Part shown: positions 44,428 to 54,210 of the stretch, one piece after another
Numbering within the stretch: position 1 is the first letter of the stretch
How the letters are laid out: every line of letters starts with the position of its first letter
Assembly (NCBI RefSeq): GCF_040024445.1
Contig: NZ_CP157276.1
Coordinates: 1,426,001-1,490,000, forward strand
Length of the DNA: 64,000 nucleotides
Direction of reading: 5' to 3'
Source of the DNA: Prescottella soli
GTDB taxonomy: Bacteria > Actinomycetota > Actinomycetes > Mycobacteriales > Mycobacteriaceae
Program-made: the position numbers and the translations under genes
The notes under the pieces: generated by a model
What the model saw: only the letters and a program-made list of their open reading frames with translations
The model's database searches: none
What the model was told of the DNA's origin: nothing

Positions 44428-44583
44428 ATGCACCACACGCGCCACACACCGACGACGTCGACCTGCAACTGGTGGGGCCTTGCCTGGGTCATCGGGCAGT
44501 TCCATCGCGAACCCGACGTTTTGGGACGGTTCCCGGACAGCGGCCGACACCTTCCGCCCGAGTACGACAGCCTCGGCTTGTAG
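44428..44583 (+). CDS. hypothetical 51-residue protein with WWGLAWVIGQF motif
   Basis: I do not recognise the family. ATG 44428 has a strong purine-rich Shine-Dalgarno region (GAGAGGAGAAGG) and the frame ends with TAG at 44583. The sequence has a His/Thr-rich start (MHHTRHTPTTSTCNWWGLAW), then IGQFHREPDVLGRF and LPPEYDSLGL. The composition is protein-like (Trp, Tyr, Phe, Asp, Glu) and not the Arg/Pro/Ala pattern of shadow frames. It is likely a soluble mini-protein of the accessory pocket. Confidence 0.55.
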   Translation: MHHTRHTPTTSTCNWWGLAWVIGQFHREPDVLGRFPDSGRHLPPEYDSLGL

Positions 44584-44606
44584 CGCTACCGCGGCACGGC
44601 GCTTCG

Positions 44607-44999
44607 ATGGCAGTGTGCGCGGCCTGTGTGGCACCTGACCCTAACCATCGCGCGAATGTCTCACCCGCCTCGGGTGAAGCGGGCCTGGCATTCCACCTGG
44701 AAACTGGCGGGGTGGAATCGCGCAAGGTCGACAATCCTGACCTTCAATGGGGTCAGTTGTCACTCTGGGTGCTCGCGTGGGATCCGCTTCTCGAGCCCAC
44801 AGATCTGGGTGCGTGGGCGGTCGGGCTGCGCGATGCCTCGGTTGCGGTGGACTCGGCGGTTCTGTGGGCGCCGGAGACGGACATGGTGGCGGCCCCAGTG
44901 GGCCGATCGGCCGTGCAGCTCGAGCAGTGCATGCGGCGAGCGATCTCATCGTTCGCCGGCATCGACACCCACGACGACCCGAAACACCCCGACCCGTAG
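44607..44999 (+). CDS. hypothetical 130-residue protein
   Basis: No known family is evident. It begins MAVCAACVAPDP and continues with LAFHLETGGVESRKVDNPDL, LSLWVLAWDPLLEPTDLGAW and a helical end (VQLEQCMRRAISSF). Its composition looks like a folded soluble protein, with strand-like segments. ATG 44607 is the first plausible start but has a weak ribosome-binding site. It is the last of four consecutive small genes in the pocket. Confidence 0.5.
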   Translation: MAVCAACVAPDPNHRANVSPASGEAGLAFHLETGGVESRKVDNPDLQWGQLSLWVLAWDPLLEPTDLGAWAVGLRDASVAVDSAVLWAPETDMVAAPVGRSAVQLEQCMRRAISSFAGIDTHDDPKHPDP

Positions 45000-45308
45000 T
45001 GGCGACCTTGATCGGACGGTTCGCGGATGTGCCGTGACGACCTCGGGCCGCCGTCCGCGGCAAAGCCAACGCTGCATGGGCAAAGCCAACGCTGCATGAG
45101 TGGTGGAGTTGTGGGTGTGTCAGCGTTGACGCCGCCGCCGATCCGAGAAGCGGCGAAAGTTGTTGCCCTGCAAATGGGGCTTCGAGCGGCGTCGTGTTCA
45201 CAGGACCCTGTGCGACTGCACGCCGCGAGTTCCGCACCGGCTGTGACAATCCGCGACAATCTCAGCCGCTGAGGGCCGGTGGTAGACCAGGAAATAGGCC
45301 CTGACCTG
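45000..45308. other. intergenic region between the orphan genes and tRNA-Leu
   Basis: No credible gene was found. It contains the tandem 20-bp repeat at 45059-45098. No copy of the tRNA 3' end, which would mark an integration site, was seen. Confidence 0.45.
45059..45098. repeat. perfect tandem duplication of a 20-bp unit
   Basis: The unit GGCAAAGCCAACGCTGCATG occurs twice back to back (45059-45078 and 45079-45098) without a mismatch. No third copy is adjacent. Confidence 0.9.
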
Positions 45309-45382
45309 TGCCCCCAGTGGGACTCGAACCCACACTTTGCGGATTTTAAGTCCGCTGCCTCTGCCAATTGGGCTATGGGGGC
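45309..45382 (-). tRNA. tRNA-Leu (anticodon UAA)
   Basis: The 74-nt minus-strand sequence folds into a full cloverleaf. The acceptor is GCCCCCA with TGGGGGC, the D-arm begins at GCCC, the anticodon stem is GCGGA/TCCGC with loop CTTAAAA (anticodon TAA), and the T-arm is GTGGG-TTCGAGT-CCCAC. The discriminator is A and CCA is not encoded. The variable loop has only 5 nt (AAAGT), unlike the long arm usual for bacterial tRNA-Leu. It is transcribed away from ppx. Confidence 0.9.
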
Positions 45383-45429
45383 CCACCACCGGCCCGACTC
45401 CGGTGGCCCACGACCGTGGAACTCAGAAC

Positions 45430-45457
45430 AGTGTAGGCGGAACTAATAGTGAGCTAA
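45430..45457 (-). promoter_or_regulatory. candidate tRNA promoter
   Basis: On the minus strand TTAGCT (45452-45457) and TACACT (45430-45435) are separated by 16 nt, 48 nt upstream of the tRNA 5' end. Confidence 0.4.
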
Positions 45458-45458
45458 T

Positions 45459-46415
45459 TCACGACCCGCCCAGCGGGACCGACATTGCAATTCCATCCAG
45501 AATGTCGTGTTCGCTGACAACGAGTTCGCCGATGCCGGCGCGGCGCGAGAGTTCGTCCGCCAGAACGGCCGTGACGATCGCGCCGCCGCCGATCACGTCG
45601 ACCCGGCCCGGATGCATGGGGCCGAGCGCGGCACACTCGTCGTGCGTCATCGTCACGAGACGGTGAGCGACGTCGTGCAACTGGGCGAGGCTGAGCCGCG
45701 ACAGGTGCACTCGGTCGGCGTCGTACTCGGGCAGGTTCTGCGCGACGGCCGACAGCGTCGTCATCGTCCCGGCCACGCCGACCCACGTGTGCGCCTGCTC
45801 GACGGGCACGCGGGCGAATGCCTCCGCGAGCCGCTCGGCCGCGAATTCGCGTGCCGCAGAGACCTGCTCGGCGGTCGGCGGGTCGTCGTGCAGGCACCGC
45901 TCGGTCACCCGCACGCAGCCCACGTCGGTGGAGTATGCGGCGTGGACGCCGGTGTCGTCGCCGAGGACGACCTCGGTGGATCCGCCGCCGAGATCGACCA
46001 CGACGAACGGCCCCGCGGCGGAGTCGAGTTCGCCGACCGCGCCCGCGAACGACAGTCGCGCCTCCTCGTCACCGGTGATGACCTCCGCTTCGGCGCCGGG
46101 GATCACCGCACCCAGCACCTCCCGGGTCATCGCGAAGAAGTCCTCGCGGTTCGCGGCGTCGCGGGCGGCCGACGTCGCGACCATCCGTACGGCGGTCGCG
46201 CCGGTCTCGCGGATGATGTCGGCGTACTCGGTGAGCGCGACGCGGGTGCGCTCGATCGCCTCGGGTGCGAAGGCACCGTTGGCGTCGACGCCCTGCCCGA
46301 GGCGCACGATGCGCATCAGCCGGGTCACGTCGGTCAGCCGTCCGTTCTCGTCGGCGTCCGCGACGAGCAGTCGGATCGAGTTGGTGCCGCAGTCGATCGC
46401 GGCGACCCTGGTCAC
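45459..46415 (-). CDS. ppx: exopolyphosphatase, Ppx/GppA family
   Basis: This 318-residue ASKHA-fold enzyme has the phosphate loops IDCGTNSIRLLV and VVDLGGGSTEVVLG, plus AGAVGELD and GGGAIVTAVL. It hydrolyses polyphosphate or pppGpp. It has the short single-domain length of mycobacterial Ppx2 (Rv1026). GTG 46415 overlaps the DUF501 stop (GTGA), so it is translationally coupled as the last gene of eno-ftsB-DUF501-ppx. Confidence 0.92.
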   Translation of the reverse strand: MTRVAAIDCGTNSIRLLVADADENGRLTDVTRLMRIVRLGQGVDANGAFAPEAIERTRVALTEYADIIRETGATAVRMVATSAARDAANREDFFAMTREVLGAVIPGAEAEVITGDEEARLSFAGAVGELDSAAGPFVVVDLGGGSTEVVLGDDTGVHAAYSTDVGCVRVTERCLHDDPPTAEQVSAAREFAAERLAEAFARVPVEQAHTWVGVAGTMTTLSAVAQNLPEYDADRVHLSRLSLAQLHDVAHRLVTMTHDECAALGPMHPGRVDVIGGGAIVTAVLADELSRRAGIGELVVSEHDILDGIAMSVPLGGS

Positions 46416-46945
46416 TCGTCGCCCTCGGTGAACGGGCCGCGGTATTCGGGCCAGTCGGCCGGAATCGCGGTGCCCCGCAGGTCACCTCGTGCGGCGAGCG
46501 AGACGGCCTCGTCGCCGAGCGGGTTGACACCCGGCCCCTTCGCGAGGGAGTGCGCGATGAGCACGTGCAGGCACTTGACCCGGTCCGGCATGCCACCGCC
46601 GGTGAAATCCGTTCCCAGGGAATCGATTTCATTACGTTCGGCGAGGTAGGACTCGTGGGCCCTGAGGTATGCCGCGGCGAGTTCGGGATCGGTCCCGATC
46701 CGCTCGGTCATCTCACGCATCACACCGGCGGACTCGAGCCGGCTCGCCTCCGCGGTCAGGCGGGGGTCGGTGAGGTAGTAGAGCGTCGGGAAGGGGGTGC
46801 CGTCCGGGAGCCGGGGAGCGGTCTTGACGACGCCGGGAAGCCCGTCCGGGCACCGGTAGGCGATGGCGAGCACTCCGCGCGGGACACGGCCCAGCTGGGC
46901 CTCCACCGCGTCGAGGTCTTCCTGGGGGACGGACGATTCGCTCAC
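46412..46945 (-). CDS. DUF501 family protein
   Basis: This 177-residue protein shows the DUF501 features: RVPRGVLAIAYRCPDG near the N-terminus, PFPTLYYLTDPRLTAEASRLES, and the Cys/His segment MPDRVKCLHVLIAHSLAKG. Its function is unknown. Both ends overlap neighbours by 4 bp (GTGA), fixing its place in the eno-ftsB-DUF501-ppx operon, whose order is conserved in mycobacteria (Rv1023-Rv1026). Confidence 0.92.
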   Translation of the reverse strand: MSESSVPQEDLDAVEAQLGRVPRGVLAIAYRCPDGLPGVVKTAPRLPDGTPFPTLYYLTDPRLTAEASRLESAGVMREMTERIGTDPELAAAYLRAHESYLAERNEIDSLGTDFTGGGMPDRVKCLHVLIAHSLAKGPGVNPLGDEAVSLAARGDLRGTAIPADWPEYRGPFTEGDE

Positions 46946-47657
46946 CCGGTGGGTACTCCTGGTTCTTCTGGTGCGGGAGCCGGCACCGCGGGGGCCGCCG
47001 GCGGTGCATCTGGTCGAGGCTCGGTGGTGGGCGGCGGTTCGGTGAGCCGCTGCCAGAGATCACTGTGCCAGGCGCCGGTGGACGGCGGTGGGGGCGGTGC
47101 ATCCTTCTGCGGCGGCTTGTAGTCACCGGGCAACTGCACCTTGTACGGCGTCTCCCCCGGCCGTACCAGGCCCAGCCGCTCGCGGCCCTGCGAGGCGATC
47201 CACGCGGGATCGTCGATCTGTTCCTTCTGCCGCTGCAGTTCCTCGAGCTGCCGTTCGAGCTGCAGCTGTTCGGAGGCCAGCCGATCGGCCTCGGAACGCT
47301 GGGTCAGGTAGGTGCGCAGCGGCACCGCGAGGGTGAGCGCCAACGCGCAGATCACCACTCCGAGGATGACGGCACGCCCGGTCGAGAGCCCGAAGAACGT
47401 GCGCTCGGACCTGGCGGGAGCCGATCCCCGCCCCGTGCGGCGCGACGCGCGGGCACGGGACGAGGTGGCTGCGTCGGTACCGCCTCGGCCGGCCGCCCCG
47501 GAGTCCCCCGGGGCGGCCGCCTGGAGGCGGTCGGTAGCTGCGGTAGGCGCGCCGGACCGAATCCGCGAGGGGCGCCGCGGCCCCTGGTCCGATCCGGTAC
47601 CGCGGCGAGCGGGACGCCCACCCGGGCGACCCGACCGCGACCTACCGCGCTGGTTCA

Positions 47658-47658
<1 letters not shown>
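46942..47658 (-). CDS. ftsB: FtsB/DivIC-type septum formation initiator
   Basis: This 238-residue protein has a long Arg/Gly/Ser-rich cytoplasmic N-terminus, one transmembrane helix (AVILGVVICALALTLAVPL) and an extracytoplasmic coiled coil (ADRLASEQLQLERQLEELQR) followed by WIASQGRERLGLVRPGE. This is the FtsB/DivIC layout of the divisome FtsQ-FtsB-FtsL complex. The C-terminal tail is Pro-rich. ATG 47658 overlaps the eno stop (ATGA). Confidence 0.88.
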
Positions 47659-49109
<1,451 letters not shown>

Positions 49110-49157
49110 CTAACCGGAGTAACCGACTCCCGCGCCGAGGCGCGCGTGTCGCACCGG

Positions 49158-50006
49158 TCACCGCCGGACCCCCACCGAGTACGCGGCGGCGCGGTCCCGC
49201 ACGTCCAGGAGGTACTCGCCGGACAGGTTGTAGGCCATCAGTGCGGTGCGCCACCCGTCCTCGGTGGTGAGGTCGCCACCGCGTGCGCACAGGTAGCGCG
49301 CGGCGGTGAGGGCGGCGTCGTCGATGCTGTCGGGGTCCGCGACCCCGTCACCGTTCGCGTCGACACCCCACCGCTTCCACGTCTCGGGGATGAACTGGAG
49401 CGGCCCCATCGCCCGGTCGTGGGTGGCGTCGCCGTCCATCGCGCCGCCGTCGGTGTCGGGGATCTCCGCGACGCCGGGCGACCCGTCGAGCGCGATGCCC
49501 CGGATCGGCGGACTCACCAGGCCGTCGTCCCCGACCCGCGCCCCACCGTGGGTTCCGTGCTTGCTCTCGACGGCGGCGATGCCCGCGAGCGTCGTCCACC
49601 CGATGCCACATTCGGGCCGGGACTGGGCCATGACCGCGGCCGCGTACCCGTAGGCCTCGAGGGCGATGGGCGAGATCGCGAGGCTGTCGGACAGCGGCGC
49701 AGCCCAGTGCGCCAACTGCGTCGCGGCTCTGCCGGGCGCGTCGACGTCGATGGGCGGCAGCGGCGCGCCGGGCCCGGGAGGAATGCCCTCGGGGATCTCG
49801 ATGCGAGGTTGACGCTGGTCGAACTCGTCCAACCCCGACGCGACCGTCACGGCCGCGACGGCCACCAGAGTCGCCGACGTCACGACGAGGAACGTCCGGA
49901 GCCGCCGCCGCGGTCGCCGAGGAAAGGGGTCCGGCGGCATCCCTGCCGTGTTCGTCCGGGGAGCCCCACTCCGGGTCACGGCTTGTCTCGTCACGGCGTC
50001 CATCAT
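49158..50006 (-). CDS. lytic murein transglycosylase (LpqU-like)
   Basis: This 282-residue protein has an N-terminal hydrophobic segment (TFLVVTSATLVAVAAVTVA) acting as a signal or anchor, and an MltB/SLT-like domain with the catalytic Glu in IAAVESKHG. MGPLQFIPETWKRWGVDANGDG and AARYLCARGG follow. It would cleave peptidoglycan between MurNAc and GlcNAc. No lipobox is visible, unlike the lipoprotein name LpqU of Rv1022. The start may be either Met at 50006 or the next codon. Confidence 0.88.
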   Translation of the reverse strand: MMDAVTRQAVTRSGAPRTNTAGMPPDPFPRRPRRRLRTFLVVTSATLVAVAAVTVASGLDEFDQRQPRIEIPEGIPPGPGAPLPPIDVDAPGRAATQLAHWAAPLSDSLAISPIALEAYGYAAAVMAQSRPECGIGWTTLAGIAAVESKHGTHGGARVGDDGLVSPPIRGIALDGSPGVAEIPDTDGGAMDGDATHDRAMGPLQFIPETWKRWGVDANGDGVADPDSIDDAALTAARYLCARGGDLTTEDGWRTALMAYNLSGEYLLDVRDRAAAYSVGVRR

Positions 50007-50097
50007 CCAGACCGCGCGGTCGTGACGCTTGTCGACATCGGGACGAAAGCCCTATTACGGACAAAAAGACCTGCCCGGGGGCGGTTTCCAAGCGATC

Positions 50098-50146
50098 TTA
50101 GGGAATGCTACGTTCACCACGGCCATTCCAGGTTTGCCTTGCCTTC
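50098..50146 (+). promoter_or_regulatory. candidate iron-regulator (DtxR/IdeR) boxes before efeUOB
   Basis: AGGTTTGCCTTGCCT at 50130-50144 agrees with the DtxR/IdeR core AGGTTAGCCTAACCT at 12 of 15 positions by my count. A weaker site beginning TTAGG lies at 50098-50116. Both are 60-110 bp before the efeU start, where an iron-dependent repressor would block transcription. Confidence 0.55.
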
Positions 50147-50207
50147 CCAGAGACCGCCTCCGGGATCAGGACGCCGGCCGTCCCGACTCGCCCCAGGAGA
50201 ACGTTCA

Positions 50208-51113
50208 GTGTCAGTCCTCGCCGCCGGCGCCGAAGCGCCGTCCATCGCGACACAGTTGTTCGGCAGCGGACTGATCGGCGTCCGGGAGGGCCTCGAGACC
50301 GGCATCGTCGTGATGGTCCTCGTCGCGTTCCTGGTCAAGTCCGGACGCCGCGACGCCCTCAAGTGGGTGTGGACCGGTGTCGGGGCCGCCGTCGCGATGG
50401 TCGTCGCCATCTTCGCCCTCATCCATTTCGGCACCTCGACCGTGACCGGGATGGCGGCCGAACTCATCAGCGGTCTCGCATCGCTCGTCGCGGTCGCGAT
50501 CGTGACCGCCATGGTGCTGTGGATGCGCACCGCCGCATCCTCGATCTCCGGACAGTTGCGCGCCGGGTTGAACCGGGCGCTGGCCATCGGCCCCGCCGCG
50601 GTGGCCGCGATGGCGTTCTTCGCCGTCGGCCGCGAAGGCGTCGAGACCGCGCTGCTGCTCGTCGGCTACGCCGAGAACGCCGCCGGCAGTGCGTGGCCGC
50701 TGGTGGGTCTGCTGCTCGGGATCGTCGTCGCCGCCGTCCTCACCGTGCTGCTCTACGTGGGCGCGGTCCGGATCAACTTCGCGCGCTTCTTCCGCTACAC
50801 GGGCGTGTTCCTCGTCGTCGTCGCGGCGGGCATCCTCGCGTACGGCGTCCGGGCGTTGCAGATCGCCGGTTGGCTGCCCGGCGGATCGACACTCGCGTTC
50901 GACATCTCGTCCGTGTTCGACGTCTCCAGCTGGTACGGCACCGTGCTGCAGGGCATCTTCAACTTCCGCCCGGACCCGACGGTCCTCCAGGTAGTCGCGT
51001 GGGTGGCCTACCTCGCCGTCGTGATGCCGTTGTTCCTCCGCCCCGTCAAGCCCGACTCCGATGCCGTGCGGCCCGAGCCGGACGCCGAAGACACCTCCGT
51101 CGCCGCTTCCTGA
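50208..51113 (+). CDS. efeU: EfeU iron permease (FTR1 family)
   Basis: This 301-residue protein has seven transmembrane helices and the two RExxE iron-binding motifs of the FTR1 family, in GVREGLETG and GREGVETALL. It forms the membrane channel of the EfeUOB system that takes up ferrous or oxidised iron. GTG 50208 has AGGAG 8 nt upstream. efeO and efeB follow closely in the same direction. Confidence 0.95.
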   Translation: MSVLAAGAEAPSIATQLFGSGLIGVREGLETGIVVMVLVAFLVKSGRRDALKWVWTGVGAAVAMVVAIFALIHFGTSTVTGMAAELISGLASLVAVAIVTAMVLWMRTAASSISGQLRAGLNRALAIGPAAVAAMAFFAVGREGVETALLLVGYAENAAGSAWPLVGLLLGIVVAAVLTVLLYVGAVRINFARFFRYTGVFLVVVAAGILAYGVRALQIAGWLPGGSTLAFDISSVFDVSSWYGTVLQGIFNFRPDPTVLQVVAWVAYLAVVMPLFLRPVKPDSDAVRPEPDAEDTSVAAS

Positions 51114-51139
51114 GCACCGTTTCTCGAAAGGTTCCGCCC

Positions 51140-52273
51140 GTGCGTCGTACCACCTCCGCGCTCGCTCTACTCGCGATCGCTCCCCTCGCCCTCGCGGCCT
51201 GCACGTCCAAGTCGTCGGCCGAAAGCGAGGCCATCACGGTCACCGCCAACGACACCACCTGTGATATCTCGGCGAACAGCGGCGAGACCGGCAACACCAC
51301 CTTCTCCATCACCAACAACGGTTCCAAGGTCACCGAGTTCTACGTCTACGGTGACGGCGATCGCGTGATGGGTGAGGTCGAGAACGTCGGACCGGGTCTG
51401 ACCCGCCAGCTGATCGTCAACCTCGCCGAGGCCGGGACGTACCACACCGCGTGCAAGCCGGGCATGGTCGGCGACGGCATTCGAGCCGAGTTCACCGTGA
51501 CCGGCGACTCGGTGGTCGGCACCGACCAGGACAGCCGGCTCGTCGAGGCCGCGTCCGGTTACAAGCGGTACGTCGACAGCCAGATCGCGGCGCTGCAGGA
51601 GAGCGTGACAAAGTTCGTGGCCGCGATCAAGTCCGGCGACATCGCCACCGCAAAGGCGCTGTACCCGACGACTCGCACGTACTACGAGCGCATCGAGCCG
51701 ATCGGCTCGAGCTTCCCGGACCAGCTGGACCCGCGCCTCGATCTGCGTGAGGTCGACGTCGAGCCGGGCTGGCACTGGACCGGCTTCCACCGCCTGGAGA
51801 AGGATCTGTGGGCCCAGGGTCTGCAGCCCGACACGAACGCGATCGCGGACCAACTGCTGGCCGACCTGCAGGAGCTGGTCGACGGTGTCGCCGCGCCCGA
51901 CTTCGCGATCGACCCGATCCAGATGGCCGGCGGCGCGCAGACGCTGCTCGACGAGATCGCGCGCACCAAGATCACCGGCGAGGAGGACATCTTCTCGCAC
52001 ACCGACCTGTACGACTTCCAGGCGAACGTCGACGGCTCGCAGGCAGCCATCGCCGCCGTCCGCCCCATCCTCGATGAGCGCAACGCCGACCTGGCCAAGC
52101 GCATCGATCAGCGCTTCGCCGACCTCGACGCCGAGCTCGCGAAGTACCGCCAGGGCGACGGATTCGTCTCCTACGACACCGTGACCGAGCCGCAGCGTCA
52201 GGCCCTGTCGCAGAAGATCGACGCGTTGTCCGCAGAAGTGAGTCAGGTGCAGGGTGTCATCGCAGGACAGTAA
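51140..52273 (+). CDS. efeO: EfeO iron-binding lipoprotein
   Basis: This 377-residue protein has a lipoprotein signal with lipobox LALAAC, an N-terminal cupredoxin-like EfeO domain (TTFSITNNGSKVTEFYVY, AGTYHTACKPGM), and a C-terminal M75 peptidase-like domain with the HxxE iron motif (FHRLEKDLW). It captures iron at the outer face of the membrane for EfeU. GTG 51140 lies 26 nt after efeU. Its 3' end overlaps efeB by 20 bp. Confidence 0.94.
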   Translation: MRRTTSALALLAIAPLALAACTSKSSAESEAITVTANDTTCDISANSGETGNTTFSITNNGSKVTEFYVYGDGDRVMGEVENVGPGLTRQLIVNLAEAGTYHTACKPGMVGDGIRAEFTVTGDSVVGTDQDSRLVEAASGYKRYVDSQIAALQESVTKFVAAIKSGDIATAKALYPTTRTYYERIEPIGSSFPDQLDPRLDLREVDVEPGWHWTGFHRLEKDLWAQGLQPDTNAIADQLLADLQELVDGVAAPDFAIDPIQMAGGAQTLLDEIARTKITGEEDIFSHTDLYDFQANVDGSQAAIAAVRPILDERNADLAKRIDQRFADLDAELAKYRQGDGFVSYDTVTEPQRQALSQKIDALSAEVSQVQGVIAGQ

Positions 52274-53555
52274 TCAGCAGGACGGCACGGCCCGGCCCGA
52301 ATCTCGTCCGGGCCTGTCCCGGCGGCGCCTCTTCGGCGCCGTCGGCGCGGGCGCGGTGCTCGCGGGCGCGGGTGTCGCGGTGGGGCGTCTGACCGCCCCC
52401 GAGGCGGCGGCGTCGACCTCCGAGATGGTGCCGTTCCGCGGCGCCCATCAGGCCGGAATCGTCACGCCCGCACAGGATCGCATGCACTTCGTCGCGTTCG
52501 ACGTCATCACCGATTCGCGTGACGAGCTGATCGCGATGCTGAAGAAGTGGACCGAAATGGCCGCGCGGATGACCGCCGGCGAGGAGGCCACCGAGCACGG
52601 AGCGACCGGCGCCGGCGAGTACAACCCGCCCAGCGACACCGGCGAGGCGCTCGACCTGCACGCCTCGAAGCTGACGCTCACGATCGGCTTCGGGCCGTCA
52701 CTGTTCGGCGTCGACGGCAAGGACCGGTTCGGCATCGCCGACAAGAAGCCGGCGGCCCTGGTCGATCTGCCGAAGTTCACCGGCGACGCTCTCGAGCCCG
52801 CGCGCTCGGGCGGCGACATCGCAATCCAGGCGTGCGCCGACGACCCGCAGGTCGCGGTGCACGCGGTACGCAACCTCGCCCGGGTCGGCTTCGGCGTGGT
52901 CGCGGTGCGCTGGTCGCAACTCGGGTTCGGCCGCACGTCGTCGACCTCGACGAGCCAGACGACGCCGCGAAACCTGTTCGGGTTCAAGGACGGAACGCGC
53001 AACATCAAGGCCGAGGACCCGGCGGCGGTGTCGGAGTTCGTCTGGGTGGACCCGCAGGACGACCAGGCGTGGATGGCCGGCGGTTCGTACCTCGTGGCCC
53101 GGCGGATCCGGATGCTCATCGAACCGTGGGACCGCACCACCCTGCACGAGCAGGAGCGGGTGTTCGGACGCACCAAGGGCAGTGGCGCCCCGCTCGGCCG
53201 GAAGGACGAGTTCGACGACCTCCAACTCGACGCCAAGGGCGCGGGCGGCAAGCCGGTGATCGACAAGGACGCGCACGTGCGGCTCGCGTCCGCCGAGGAA
53301 CTGGGCGGCATCCAGATCCTGCGCCGCGGCTACAACTTCACCGACGGCACAGACGGATTCGGCCACCTCGATGCCGGACTGTTCTTCATCGCCTACTGCC
53401 GCGATCCACAGAAGCAGTTCGTGCCGATGCAGCAGAACCTCTCCCGCAACGACGCGCTCAACGAGTACATCAAGCACGTCGGTTCCGCGGTGTTCGCGGT
53501 ACCGCCGGGCGTCGGCGACGGCGGTTACTGGGGGTCGACGCTGTTCGAGGCGTGA
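52254..53555 (+). CDS. efeB: EfeB Dyp-type heme peroxidase
   Basis: This 433-residue protein has a twin-arginine signal (LSRRRLFGAVGAGAVLAGAG) and a Dyp-type peroxidase domain with the GxxDG motif in GFKDGTRN. The proximal His is likely in DKDAHVRLAS. It is exported folded with heme by Tat and is thought to oxidise ferrous iron or act on heme for the Efe system. GTG 52254 lies inside the end of efeO, so translation is coupled. Confidence 0.95.
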   Translation: MSSQDSNQQDGTARPESRPGLSRRRLFGAVGAGAVLAGAGVAVGRLTAPEAAASTSEMVPFRGAHQAGIVTPAQDRMHFVAFDVITDSRDELIAMLKKWTEMAARMTAGEEATEHGATGAGEYNPPSDTGEALDLHASKLTLTIGFGPSLFGVDGKDRFGIADKKPAALVDLPKFTGDALEPARSGGDIAIQACADDPQVAVHAVRNLARVGFGVVAVRWSQLGFGRTSSTSTSQTTPRNLFGFKDGTRNIKAEDPAAVSEFVWVDPQDDQAWMAGGSYLVARRIRMLIEPWDRTTLHEQERVFGRTKGSGAPLGRKDEFDDLQLDAKGAGGKPVIDKDAHVRLASAEELGGIQILRRGYNFTDGTDGFGHLDAGLFFIAYCRDPQKQFVPMQQNLSRNDALNEYIKHVGSAVFAVPPGVGDGGYWGSTLFEA

Positions 53556-53760
53556 CGCCTCCCCCGAAAACATCCGACTCGGCAACCCACCGGACTTACC
53601 AGCGGCCTTGACCGAGAAGGCACGATCCGCGCCTCGGCGGCCGACAGAATCGCGCCTGTCGTTCCCGTGCCCGCCATCGCCGGGCACAGCGGAAGGCAAC
53701 CGTTCCTGTTCTCGTGAACTTCCCGAATCCCGCTTGGGGAGAGACCGTTCCAGATTCGCC

Positions 53761-53835
53761 GGCCGGACCGGAGCAGGCAAGCCCACGCCGCCACGGCTGA
53801 TCACTGGGCTACTTCGGCCCGCGTCGGGTCGGATC
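53761..53835 (+). pseudogene. remnant of an ABC-transporter ATPase (Walker A region)
   Basis: One frame reads GRTGAGKPTPP followed by RLITGLLRPASGRI. This aligns without gaps to the Walker A region of ABC ATPases (GxNGAGKSTLLRLITGLLRPxSGRI), with the GKST Ser changed to Pro and both Leu changed to Pro. No Walker B or signature motif follows and the frame is lost. The fragment fits a former polysaccharide or drug exporter subunit. A chance match over 25 residues at correct spacing is very unlikely. Confidence 0.65.
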
Positions 53836-54196
53836 GACCGCGTCCGCGAGGTCGACCTTCCCGCACGACATCGGCTTCACCGCGGAACACCTCGATCGTC
53901 GCGACGAAACGGTCTCCGGCAGCAAGACGGTAATCGACAAGGCGTGTAGAGGTGGCCGAAACCGTCTGTGCCGTGCAATCGAAAGCCAGAAAGATACCTG
54001 GGGACTCTTTCCGCAGCCCATCGACCGGCGATAAATGACCCCAATCATGGATGAACCGCCCACCAATCCGGATGTAACGCCCATTCTTGCGGATGGGTGC
54101 ACCATCGCGGCCCTTCACGCGAGAGCAACACTCCGGTAAAACAGGGGGAAAGTTTGTTCTTCCAGCATCTGACCGCATTTCAGTATGGTTTATTGG

Positions 54197-54210
54197 TCGG
54201 GTCGACCCGA
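54197..54210. promoter_or_regulatory. palindrome upstream of the glycan genes
   Basis: TCGGGTCGACCCGA is a perfect 14-bp palindrome just downstream of an A+T-rich promoter-like stretch and 57 bp before the first gene. It is a candidate operator. Confidence 0.35.

Noticed and set aside
42855-45308. Integrated element using the tRNA-Leu as attachment site
   Set aside because: No integrase gene and no repeat of the tRNA 3' end was found in the pocket, so island status stays unproven.
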